IMG/VR virus record: IMGVR_UViG_3300046534_001237
Span: 1-57,306 of that record
From: a virus
Strand: one strand, 5' to 3'
DNA length: 57,306 nt
A model generated the notes under the pieces. That model worked only from the letters and a program-made list of their open reading frames with translations. It had not been told where the DNA came from and ran no database searches. Shown in pieces: positions 7,478 through 14,928 of this stretch (within the stretch, counting starts at the first letter, position 1; every line of letters begins with the position of its first letter). A program made the translations under genes and the position numbers.

Positions 7478-8660
7478 AGGAACAAATAATGTGGATATTA
7501 CCAAAGAACTACCAACTGTCATCAGCTTTTGCTCAGGATATGGTGGAATCGAAAGAGGACTTGACCTTGCCGGGTTTGAACATAGAGTCGTCTGTTATGT
7601 GGAGATCGAAGCCTTCGCCATTGCGAACTTGGTCAACAAGATGGAAAGAGGGCAGCTACCTCCCGCACCTATTTACACGAATCTTAAAACCTTCCCTGCA
7701 CACCTCTTTCGAGACAAGGTTAGCCTTATTACTGGCGGTTATCCCTGCCAACCCTTCTCTGCCGCAGGAAAAAGACTCGGAGACAACGACCCCCGACACC
7801 TCTGGCCGTACATTAGAGAGCACATCCGATCAATACGACCTCTTCGGTGCTTCTTTGAAAACGTCGAAGGCCACATCAGCTTGGGGCTTAGAGAAGTCCT
7901 GTCCGATTTGGAAGGGCTTGGTTACTCGCAAACGTGGGGAATATTCAGTGCGCGTGAAGTCGGCGCACCTCACCAAAGAAAGCGAGTCTATATCTTGGCG
8001 AACTCCAGCTGTAGGGGAATCAGGCATAACGATAGACCGACTTCAGGCGAAGGATGGCCAGCCGCCGAAGCTAGGCGAGAGGTTGTACGACAAGGTGACG
8101 GGGAGGAACTGCCAGTACGGTCTGAATCAGCAAGTAGCGATAGTTCAGACGTGGGCGACTCCAAAAGCGAACATGCCAGGGATGTCAGCGAAAACGTCGG
8201 GTCGACCAGTGGAGAAGTCAACGCACTTATCAACTCAGGTGGCTCTAGCAGAAGGGATGATAGACCCTATCACGGGGAGACTATGGCCGGCTCCGACCGC
8301 CAGCGCTCACACGGGAGCTGGGAAGGGGCCGAAACAGAAGGGTGGAGTGAATCTACAGACTGCGGCACTGAACTGGCCGACTCCCTCAGCCCACGAAGCA
8401 AGACTAGGATATCAGGACAGGAGCGACCCGACGAAGAAGGGTGCCCAAGAGAGCTTGACCACAGTAATAGTGAACAGTGCAGGTGGGAGGCAACAATGCA
8501 GTGGCCACCTGAACCCGACGTGGGTAGAGTGGTTGATGGGTGTCCCGACAGGGTGGACAGAATTAGGCTCTTGGGAAACGCAGTAGTACCTCAGACAGCA
8601 GCTAAAGCATGGATCACATTGAGCTCAATAAACTACAGCCAACCAAAAGTTACAGAGTAA
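7470..8660 (+). CDS. DNA (cytosine-5) methyltransferase, second copy, frame A of a dual-coding locus
   Basis: 396 residues from ATG 7470, which overlaps the previous stop. GTG 7491 is an equally good start, using AGAGGA at 7475-7480. Motif I SFCSGYGGIERGLDLAGF, YPCQPFS (C93), FFENVEG, APHQRKRVYILA (166-177) and the distant C-terminal RLLGNAVVPQTAAKAW are all present. Between motif VIII and the C-terminus lie about 180 residues rich in S, G, D, E and R, where motifs such as LANSS, VGDSKS and LADSLS recur. That stretch is read in the +1 frame as another recognisable protein (7489-8586), which probably explains its odd composition. Confidence 0.88.
   Translation: MNRGTNNVDITKELPTVISFCSGYGGIERGLDLAGFEHRVVCYVEIEAFAIANLVNKMERGQLPPAPIYTNLKTFPAHLFRDKVSLITGGYPCQPFSAAGKRLGDNDPRHLWPYIREHIRSIRPLRCFFENVEGHISLGLREVLSDLEGLGYSQTWGIFSAREVGAPHQRKRVYILANSSCRGIRHNDRPTSGEGWPAAEARREVVRQGDGEELPVRSESASSDSSDVGDSKSEHARDVSENVGSTSGEVNALINSGGSSRRDDRPYHGETMAGSDRQRSHGSWEGAETEGWSESTDCGTELADSLSPRSKTRISGQERPDEEGCPRELDHSNSEQCRWEATMQWPPEPDVGRVVDGCPDRVDRIRLLGNAVVPQTAAKAWITLSSINYSQPKVTE
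7489..8586 (+). CDS. WPTP-repeat protein overlapping the methyltransferase, frame B
   Basis: A 365-codon frame, +1 relative to the methyltransferase, open throughout. ATG 7489 lies 8 nt after AGAGGA and two bases before the GTG usable by frame A. Its sequence matches a family I know from phages near Dcm enzymes: SDQYDLFGASLKTSK, EYSVRVKSAHLTKESES, then repeats SWRTPAV, TWATPKA, LWPAPTA, NWPTPSA, ending LNPTWVEWLMGVPTGWTEL. A shadow frame should not reproduce such a pattern. Each repeat lies exactly over a motif of the methyltransferase (LANSSC, VGDSKS, MAGSDR, LADSLS). Biochemical role unknown; perhaps a methyltransferase partner. Confidence 0.72.
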   Translation: MWILPKNYQLSSAFAQDMVESKEDLTLPGLNIESSVMWRSKPSPLRTWSTRWKEGSYLPHLFTRILKPSLHTSFETRLALLLAVIPANPSLPQEKDSETTTPDTSGRTLESTSDQYDLFGASLKTSKATSAWGLEKSCPIWKGLVTRKRGEYSVRVKSAHLTKESESISWRTPAVGESGITIDRLQAKDGQPPKLGERLYDKVTGRNCQYGLNQQVAIVQTWATPKANMPGMSAKTSGRPVEKSTHLSTQVALAEGMIDPITGRLWPAPTASAHTGAGKGPKQKGGVNLQTAALNWPTPSAHEARLGYQDRSDPTKKGAQESLTTVIVNSAGGRQQCSGHLNPTWVEWLMGVPTGWTELGSWETQ

Positions 8661-8666
8661 TTAATT

Positions 8667-9113
8667 ATGGATATTAAGGAATTATCTGAAAAGAATGGTG
8701 TTGATTTTATCGACAAAGGCAATGGACATATTCAACTCAAAGGGAAGTTGCTCGTTAATTACTACCCTAACAGCAAGTGTCGAACCGCATACATCTCGGG
8801 CACTACTGGATCAAGAAAGAATGTCACTCCAGAACAAGCTATTGAAATGACTTACCAGGTTCCAACCTTAAATGGAAGGGTCAGTAAGCGATCGGGCAAT
8901 AGTCGAATAAAGAGAAGTCGTTTGATTAAAAAAGGCGTGAATAAATGCCATTGGTGTCAGAAGCCCCTGACGCTCGATGACAGCACTTTAGAACATATCA
9001 TACCTTTGGGCTTAGGTGGATTAGATAACGCCAACAACCTTACGTTGGCTTGCGAGAAATGTAATAGTAAACGAGGCTGTAAAATGCCTGAACTAAATGG
9101 GAGTTTAGTATGA
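8667..9113 (+). CDS. HNH endonuclease
   Basis: 148 residues with a C-terminal HNH module: CHWC (C94, C97), LEHIIPLGLGG (H110), NANNLTLAC (N124) and CEKC (C129, C132), i.e. a zinc-ribbon HNH nuclease. The N-terminal 85 residues (IQLKGKLLVNYYPNSK) may recognise DNA. It lies 6 nt after the methyltransferase gene and is coupled through ATGA to the next gene. It could be a homing-type nuclease, a terminase-assisting HNH or an anti-host nuclease; the site beside two methyltransferases also allows a restriction-like pairing. Confidence 0.85.
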   Translation: MDIKELSEKNGVDFIDKGNGHIQLKGKLLVNYYPNSKCRTAYISGTTGSRKNVTPEQAIEMTYQVPTLNGRVSKRSGNSRIKRSRLIKKGVNKCHWCQKPLTLDDSTLEHIIPLGLGGLDNANNLTLACEKCNSKRGCKMPELNGSLV

Positions 9114-9400
9114 GAAACGAAGAGAAAATAAACGAAATCGAACTTAGAAGCAGATTTTTAGATGCTGGATATAGCATTAAGCAGTCAAGCATTCTGGTTA
9201 ATGTGGCATTCCCTCCAGGGCCTTACGAGGACTTTAAGAAAGGCGACAGGGTTGTGACTAACCTCGGGTTTAGGCGAATATTTTCGCATGTTAATAAGCA
9301 TGGTATCCCTTATGTTTTTGTAAATGGGAAGGATGAGTGGCTTAGTCGTGGAGACACTGAACACATTACTAGTTGCACATTATGGAAGGAAGGCGATTAA
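9110..9400 (+). CDS. Small hypothetical protein, paralogue of the 48886-49203 protein
   Basis: 96 residues, start ATG 9110 inside the stop of the HNH gene (ATGA). Its first third (EIELRSRFLDAGYSIKQSS, then ILVNVAFPP) matches the start of the protein at 48886-49203 (IDLEARLRALDTGLDNRRIS, then TIMHIAFPP). The rest looks like a small beta-barrel (GDRVVTNLGFRRIFSHV). Last gene of the rightward operon. Function unknown. Confidence 0.7.
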   Translation: MRNEEKINEIELRSRFLDAGYSIKQSSILVNVAFPPGPYEDFKKGDRVVTNLGFRRIFSHVNKHGIPYVFVNGKDEWLSRGDTEHITSCTLWKEGD

Positions 9401-9411
9401 GTTAGAAATAG

Positions 9412-9437
9412 CCCGGACTGCAATGGTCCGGGTTTTT
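9412..9437 (+). terminator. Terminator between convergent operons
   Basis: A perfect 7-bp stem CCCGGAC-TGCAAT-GTCCGGG with a short loop is followed by TTTTT on the plus strand. It lies between the rightward early operon and the end of the leftward late operon; on the minus strand the T-tract is weak. Confidence 0.85.
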
Positions 9438-9441
9438 ATGA

Positions 9442-9723
9442 TTAACTGTAATAAAGAACATTAAGAATAGCGCCTGAAGTATCTTCAAAGAACCGTAGCG
9501 AGTTAAGGCTACCAGCATACCAAAAAGGCTGATCAGCAACAGCCATCACTATACCGAGTGCCGTGGTAGGAACACTTGCATCGCTCCAGCGTATCCCCTG
9601 GGCTTCAGCCGATAGTAAAGCGTATCTAGCGCCTTTAGGGACCGTCAAGCCCGTAGACGAGTCCATTCCTGTGACTTGCTCGTAGCCCATTGGGGTATAG
9701 ATAACTCTATTTGATATGTTCAT
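9442..9723 (-). CDS. Small conserved phage virion-region protein
   Basis: 93 residues. The pattern of a short N-terminal strand, GLTVPKGARYALLSAEAQGIRW, then ALGIVMAV, PFWYAGSLNSLRFFE and ILNVLYYS is widely seen at the end of phage structural operons. Such proteins look like all-beta domains and are often called hypothetical. It is the last gene of the late operon. A minor structural or attachment role is inferred from position only. Confidence 0.7.
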   Translation of the reverse strand: MNISNRVIYTPMGYEQVTGMDSSTGLTVPKGARYALLSAEAQGIRWSDASVPTTALGIVMAVADQPFWYAGSLNSLRFFEDTSGAILNVLYYS

Positions 9724-9735
9724 ATATATTCTCTT

Positions 9736-9969
9736 TTAGGATATGTAGGTTTCATCAGGTATGTCTTGATCATCAATCATAGATTGTTGCGGGTCATCAC
9801 TCAATGAAAGAATATTCTTCGCAAATTTTATCTGACCACGGATATTAGCTGTTTCAATATCGCTATGATCATCATCATTATACGCCCGAAGCTCTTCAAT
9901 TTGATCTTCGCAGTATTCTTTTACGATTAACCATTCCTGGCTAAATGTATCATCGATAAGTTTTGGCAT
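9736..9969 (-). CDS. Small acidic helical protein
   Basis: 77 residues, mainly helical and acidic (WLIVKEYCEDQIEELRAY, then TANIRGQIKFAKNILSL). This pattern is common in phage structural clusters and may be a packing or chaperone-like factor. It follows the 1563-residue gene by 2 nt. Function not known. Confidence 0.65.
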   Translation of the reverse strand: MPKLIDDTFSQEWLIVKEYCEDQIEELRAYNDDDHSDIETANIRGQIKFAKNILSLSDDPQQSMIDDQDIPDETYIS

Positions 9970-9971
9970 GA

Positions 9972-12900
9972 TTACTCCTGAGCCATAATAGCTTCGTCGT
10001 ATTTTAAAGAGAACTCCATCATTTCTTGTCGCATCTCTTCTCGTTTTTCATCTGCCAATACAGTATCTTCATCGGCGTAAGCCTTATCTTGTTCGTCGCG
10101 AAGTTTGGATATTTTGTTTTTATATCGATTAACGTGCAAGGCCAAGTCGTGAACTTCCATATTTCTTGACTTGTAGTCGTTATATTCATCAGTGCCTTTC
10201 AGTATTTTGAGTTGAGCTTCGACCGCATTTACCTCCTTTATTGCAGTGTAGAATCTTTCGGTATCGAAGAATGATCCAGGCTCTTTGACAAAACTACGAA
10301 CAAAAGGAATATTTCGAGTATCAATTGGTTCACCAGTGACAAGATTGGTAGCTGTGCTTAATGCTCTGGTTGCGGTCATGCCTGCGCCACCAGTCAACCA
10401 AGAAATATAGTGATTTACTATCTCTGGCGAAATATCAATTAGTCCTGAGTGTGTTTGATCGCCTCCAGTTTCAGCGTTGATTGCTTCCATCATATCCACC
10501 AATGTTGGATTAGTTGACTTGAATGATTTCTGAGACTCAGGGCGGTCATAATTATCAAATGGATTCTCGGGTTTAAGCGGACTACCCTTATAATCTATAT
10601 TTCTTACATCTTGCATATAGGGCTTGAGAAATGTTGGTGTTATTGTGTCGGCTAAGTCAGCTCCCTGTATAGGATTGAAAGCATTGAGTGTAGCACTTAA
10701 AATATTACTAGTTGTTTGGGCGACGCTTCTCCTAGGGTTATACATTAAGTCATGCATAGCTGATCCTGCGTAAGAAAAAACATTGTATCCATAGGGCAAT
10801 CGAATAGTGGTTCGTCTTCCAGATCCGTCCGAGTTCATAAAAATAAGATTGGTTTGCTTTTCGTAGTCTCCTATTTTATCCCAATGCGGAATTCCGTCAT
10901 CGTCATCGCCACCAGCCGACCGGTTGTACATAGCAAGCGCAAAAGACATAGCCACAATACCACCAACAATTCTTCTTACTCTCGGGTTTTCAAGAGCGGT
11001 AAAAATTCTAGCTGATCCTTGAATTGATGCACTATAAAATAGGTAGGTGCTATTCAAAACGGGTGCCCATTCGCCTTTTCGATTAAAGTTAACGGTAAGG
11101 TTTTTGGCAACAGAGGCCGCTCTTCCTTTCGCTTCTTTTTCGCTTAATCCGTTAGCTATCGATTCATCTTTAATTACTTTGTAGGAAGCTAACCTAGCTG
11201 CGTTCTCCACTGATAAGTTAGCATCAAGAATAAAATCACGAACGGATGCAATGCCTCGTTTTGATCGACCAAGGACCCCATGGCGATTAACTAGCCTGTT
11301 CTGAATTTTTTTAACCTGAGTGTCGATATCTTCAAGACCGAAAAATCCTATCGTACCGCCTTCCTCTCTCATTTCTTCGTAGAGTGCTCGCCATTCAGAC
11401 TGGCCTTCCATATCAAAAGTTGATTGGGCGATGCCACGAATAGCACTCGGTATAGACTTTGCCACTCTGGCTGCAATAGCCGCTGAATGTTCGCCGCCTA
11501 GATTAACCATGGCAGTTTGAAAGTCTCGCTCAAAGTTAGTAATAACAAACTCAGGATTAAGGGCTGTATTGATCATAGCTAGATATCTGTTGACGGTACC
11601 AAACCCTCTAACAAAAATATTGAGCTGTGTAATATTCATCCGTTTAAGCTGTTCCATCAACACTTTATCTTCTATCTGAACCAGCAGCTCTTGGCCTTCG
11701 ACCATTACTGGAAAAACATCATCACGATTTTTATAGCCTGGGTTTAACTTAAATACAACTTTGCCTTCAGAATTCATTACCGGTTTGTAATCAAGGTTTT
11801 CAATCAGTCCTGCCGGCGCTTCGTCATAACCCTCGAATGGCTCGCCAAACATATCCACAAATTTATTATAATTTCTCTGGCTAATAGTCCAAAAATTAGG
11901 ATCTGGGTTATCTCGAATTAATTGAATAAGTGCTTGGCCAACTTTAGTTTTTTCAGTTCTAACAACTGCGCTTTGAGCCTGGGCAAATGAATGAGCTGTT
12001 GGGCTTTCAGCTCTATTATCAGCGCCACGACCCATCGCAGGTATAATACCGGAGCCAGTGATACCAAAGCCAACCCCAGTGCTAGGCCGACTTTCTTGGC
12101 CTTCTTTACCCTTAAGTGGGACGTAGAAATCCCATCGATCGCTGTAACCATCGGCAACTTCTTGAGTTAGATGGCCACCATCAACCAGGTCGGATAGATG
12201 CTGCCTATTAATTGCGTAAACAAAAGAAGCGGCCTCTTCTAAAACTGCGCGCCTTTCTGGGCTATACCCGTTCAATATTTCTTCTGCTTCCTGGTTTGTC
12301 ATACCAGAGCCACCGTCAGGCATTGCATCATTTATGCTAGCAATGTATTCATTCCTCTCAGTAGCATGCATGGCAATTAAAAATTCATCTTGCTCTTCAA
12401 GTGTTATTTCATTTTTATCCATAAATTTAAGCAATGGATTCATAAAGTCTTTATCAATTTTATCAAGTCGGTTACTAATCTTTGCGCTAGACCGTTCCTC
12501 TGCACCATACACGTCACCATCAAAGCTGACGTTGCCACCTTGCTCCTTGAGTGTGCTTTGCATCTTTTTGACCCGGTTAAACGAGTCCTGAGCCACTCGA
12601 ACAAACTTTTCTTTGAGTTTTTCTTCAGGCATTCCCAGGTTAGGGCCTACGGGTAAATCATCAATGGAATCATCAACACGGAAAAGAGTTTGACCTTGGC
12701 TTTCATTATTACTGGATAAAATTTCTTTTGGCTCTCGATACATTGAATTGCTAATAGAAAAATCTTTGTTTCTACCTTTGTTCTCAATAAAACCGAATTG
12801 TTTATAGAATTTAACTAACCTGGCTCGCGAGGTAACTCCTTGGAAATCATCTTTTATAGCAGGTGATAAAGTTATCATCATGCCGCGACTGTCAGCGTAC

Positions 12901-14663
12901 TCGGTTATCATTTCCATCGCCCGAGTGCCAATTCCTTTTTTTCTATCGCTTTTGGGCACAATGATTGTATTAAGAACTAAACTTTCTTTAGATTCGAAAA
13001 TACTAAGAGTTTTTAATCCAAGATCTGCTTTTAATGAAGATTCAAAATCCTTTATTGATTGTTCGCCACGGCTGGCAAGCAGGTTACCACTGTCTTTGAA
13101 GTCAGGATCGAATGCTGCGTTTACTGAGCGGATATTTGACGGGTTAAAAGAAACCACAAGGTCGTTACCTTTAACGCCACCAACGTCTCTCAAGATTAAA
13201 CCATCTCTACCCAGTAACTTAGACACCAAAGATTTCGATTTGCTAATGTAATTTGCTACATCTTCATCGCCATCTATAATGTCTTTAATTCCATGCTTTG
13301 AATAAGGGACATCTAAAGGGTTGTTAAATCTTAGCAATACCGGGATTACTCTTCCGCCCGGAGCTGCTCCTTCTGCGTATCCGCTTGCTTCTTCCTTGCT
13401 TGGTGTCAAAAAGAAACCTTCTGTAGCTATAGCCGAAGTATTTGACCCAAAAAACAATTCTGAAAACTCTGAAAACTCTGCCCTAGTACCATGATAATAA
13501 ACAGTAACAATATCAAATCCTTGCTTAACAGCTCGCTTCAATCGAGCCTTCTTCGACATATCCAAACCTTTAGCAACAGCCCTATCATATTCAGACTGTT
13601 CTTCACGACTCATTAATGTCTGGCCGTCGTTAGTTTGGAATGGCTCTCGACTTTTTCTTACTGGCTTTCTTAGGTTAGTGGCGCTCGATCTAACGAGTGA
13701 ATTAATCTCACTTTGAGTAACTGCGCCCCGAGTCAGTTTAAATTGATTCAGTAGCTTAATAATCTGGTCATAGATGTATTTAACAAAATTCGACTTGGTT
13801 TCAGTCTCAGCTGATCGAGCCAGCATTTCATCGGCTATCGTTCTGGCTTCGTTATTTGCGATTAGAGAGGGGTAATGTTTAGCCACCCAATCGTATTGCT
13901 CTTTCATTTCGCCAGTCCTAGCCTTGTAAATCCTTCCAAGGAGCTTATCAAACGCACCGTCTTTGTTTAAAAGAGATCTAAATCCAAAGTGGCCAATCAT
14001 TTCATGACGGATTGTCATCATTGCATCAGGTAAATTGCGAATGTGTTCAGCTATCATGATTATGTCATTAGTGCCAGAGTTGAACCCGCCCTTAATAATG
14101 CCATTCTTTTCAATCGAGCCTGGTCCAAAGGCTTCATCTTGAGTTGCGAAGATGTAAAAATTGGCGCTATCCGAGCCCGGATTATCTTTCCTTACCTCGG
14201 CCACCAGTTTATCCAATGACTCAATACCAATAGAATTCTTGGCTTTAGCTTTTGGCTGAGGTGAATGCTGGACAAAATCACCCGGTTGAACAGGCTGATC
14301 TGTCTCTACTCGCTCATTGGCGCGAATGATTGCTTGAGGTTTAACTATTGTGGATTCGTAAGGAACTTCATCGACTTCATCTTGGCGAGCCAATAATTCT
14401 TCAGGATTAAGAGAAGGCTCGGCATCAGCTTCCATAGGCTGTGCTGGCGCTTCAGTAACTTGGGCCTCTGGATACTGCTCGTTAATAAGCGCTAATAATT
14501 CTGACCTTTCCGACTGAGCGGAAACAATAACATCATCAATGGCCAGTAAAGCCGCGGCGTCAGAGTCCATTCCTTTCACGTATGATTCGTACCCGGACAT
14601 TACCGATTCGATATCAGAGTCACTAAGGTTAATGGCTGACTGAATACATTTTCTGATAGGCAT
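9972..14663 (-). CDS. Giant polyvalent virion protein (metallopeptidase, ART-like, GNAT-like, LPD38-like)
   Basis: 1563 residues. Visible modules: a zincin-like peptidase with RHEMIGHFGFR (H220, E221, H225; the HExxGH form seen in polyvalent proteins); an ADP-ribosyltransferase-like domain, about 385-525, from VYYHGTRAEFSEF to FNPSNIRSVNAAFDP; an acetyltransferase-like stretch, about 565-640 (KKGIGTRAMEMI, FYKQFGFIE); then a long helical region including LPD38-type sequence (NRYLAMINTALNPEFVITNF). The C-terminus is a charged helix. Such proteins are believed to be packaged and injected to act on host targets. Catalytic activity is not proved. Confidence 0.8.
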   Translation of the reverse strand: MPIRKCIQSAINLSDSDIESVMSGYESYVKGMDSDAAALLAIDDVIVSAQSERSELLALINEQYPEAQVTEAPAQPMEADAEPSLNPEELLARQDEVDEVPYESTIVKPQAIIRANERVETDQPVQPGDFVQHSPQPKAKAKNSIGIESLDKLVAEVRKDNPGSDSANFYIFATQDEAFGPGSIEKNGIIKGGFNSGTNDIIMIAEHIRNLPDAMMTIRHEMIGHFGFRSLLNKDGAFDKLLGRIYKARTGEMKEQYDWVAKHYPSLIANNEARTIADEMLARSAETETKSNFVKYIYDQIIKLLNQFKLTRGAVTQSEINSLVRSSATNLRKPVRKSREPFQTNDGQTLMSREEQSEYDRAVAKGLDMSKKARLKRAVKQGFDIVTVYYHGTRAEFSEFSELFFGSNTSAIATEGFFLTPSKEEASGYAEGAAPGGRVIPVLLRFNNPLDVPYSKHGIKDIIDGDEDVANYISKSKSLVSKLLGRDGLILRDVGGVKGNDLVVSFNPSNIRSVNAAFDPDFKDSGNLLASRGEQSIKDFESSLKADLGLKTLSIFESKESLVLNTIIVPKSDRKKGIGTRAMEMITEYADSRGMMITLSPAIKDDFQGVTSRARLVKFYKQFGFIENKGRNKDFSISNSMYREPKEILSSNNESQGQTLFRVDDSIDDLPVGPNLGMPEEKLKEKFVRVAQDSFNRVKKMQSTLKEQGGNVSFDGDVYGAEERSSAKISNRLDKIDKDFMNPLLKFMDKNEITLEEQDEFLIAMHATERNEYIASINDAMPDGGSGMTNQEAEEILNGYSPERRAVLEEAASFVYAINRQHLSDLVDGGHLTQEVADGYSDRWDFYVPLKGKEGQESRPSTGVGFGITGSGIIPAMGRGADNRAESPTAHSFAQAQSAVVRTEKTKVGQALIQLIRDNPDPNFWTISQRNYNKFVDMFGEPFEGYDEAPAGLIENLDYKPVMNSEGKVVFKLNPGYKNRDDVFPVMVEGQELLVQIEDKVLMEQLKRMNITQLNIFVRGFGTVNRYLAMINTALNPEFVITNFERDFQTAMVNLGGEHSAAIAARVAKSIPSAIRGIAQSTFDMEGQSEWRALYEEMREEGGTIGFFGLEDIDTQVKKIQNRLVNRHGVLGRSKRGIASVRDFILDANLSVENAARLASYKVIKDESIANGLSEKEAKGRAASVAKNLTVNFNRKGEWAPVLNSTYLFYSASIQGSARIFTALENPRVRRIVGGIVAMSFALAMYNRSAGGDDDDGIPHWDKIGDYEKQTNLIFMNSDGSGRRTTIRLPYGYNVFSYAGSAMHDLMYNPRRSVAQTTSNILSATLNAFNPIQGADLADTITPTFLKPYMQDVRNIDYKGSPLKPENPFDNYDRPESQKSFKSTNPTLVDMMEAINAETGGDQTHSGLIDISPEIVNHYISWLTGGAGMTATRALSTATNLVTGEPIDTRNIPFVRSFVKEPGSFFDTERFYTAIKEVNAVEAQLKILKGTDEYNDYKSRNMEVHDLALHVNRYKNKISKLRDEQDKAYADEDTVLADEKREEMRQEMMEFSLKYDEAIMAQE

Positions 14664-14664
14664 T

Positions 14665-14928
14665 TTATTCTGGGCCTTTAGTTACGAATGAGATTATAAA
14701 AGCCATTATATCCTCGTCTTCCCTTAAAATCCTATTTTGGCGAGTTTGGAGTAAATCGGCTTCGTGGTGTTTATGATACCCAATACTTTGAATACCGTTA
14801 GTTGGACCTGATCCCCTACTACTTGAAGTGGTAGGGGTGACTGGTGGGGCAACTACAACCGAAGCACTAACCGGGGGGAAATACCTAGGTGCAAAATACC
14901 TAGGTGCAAAGTATCGATTGGCAAACAT
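14665..14928 (-). CDS. Small virion-region protein with RYFAP repeats
   Basis: 87 residues starting with MFANRYFAPRYFAPRYFPP, a repeated aromatic motif typical of small phage structural proteins. A low-complexity S/T/P linker and a charged helix follow. Its start overlaps the end of the 1472-residue gene by one base and its stop lies 2 nt before the polyvalent gene. Probably a minor virion component. Confidence 0.7.
   Translation of the reverse strand: MFANRYFAPRYFAPRYFPPVSASVVVAPPVTPTTSSSRGSGPTNGIQSIGYHKHHEADLLQTRQNRILREDEDIMAFIISFVTKGPE

Noticed and set aside
7830-8233. Minus-strand open frames within the methyltransferase locus
   Set aside because: Short, without initiation sites, and unrelated to any known pattern; only the two plus frames show family features.
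12334-13251. Plus-strand open frames inside the 1563-residue gene
   Set aside because: Shadow frames: no ribosome sites and no protein-like patterns, while the minus-strand frame has clear domains.
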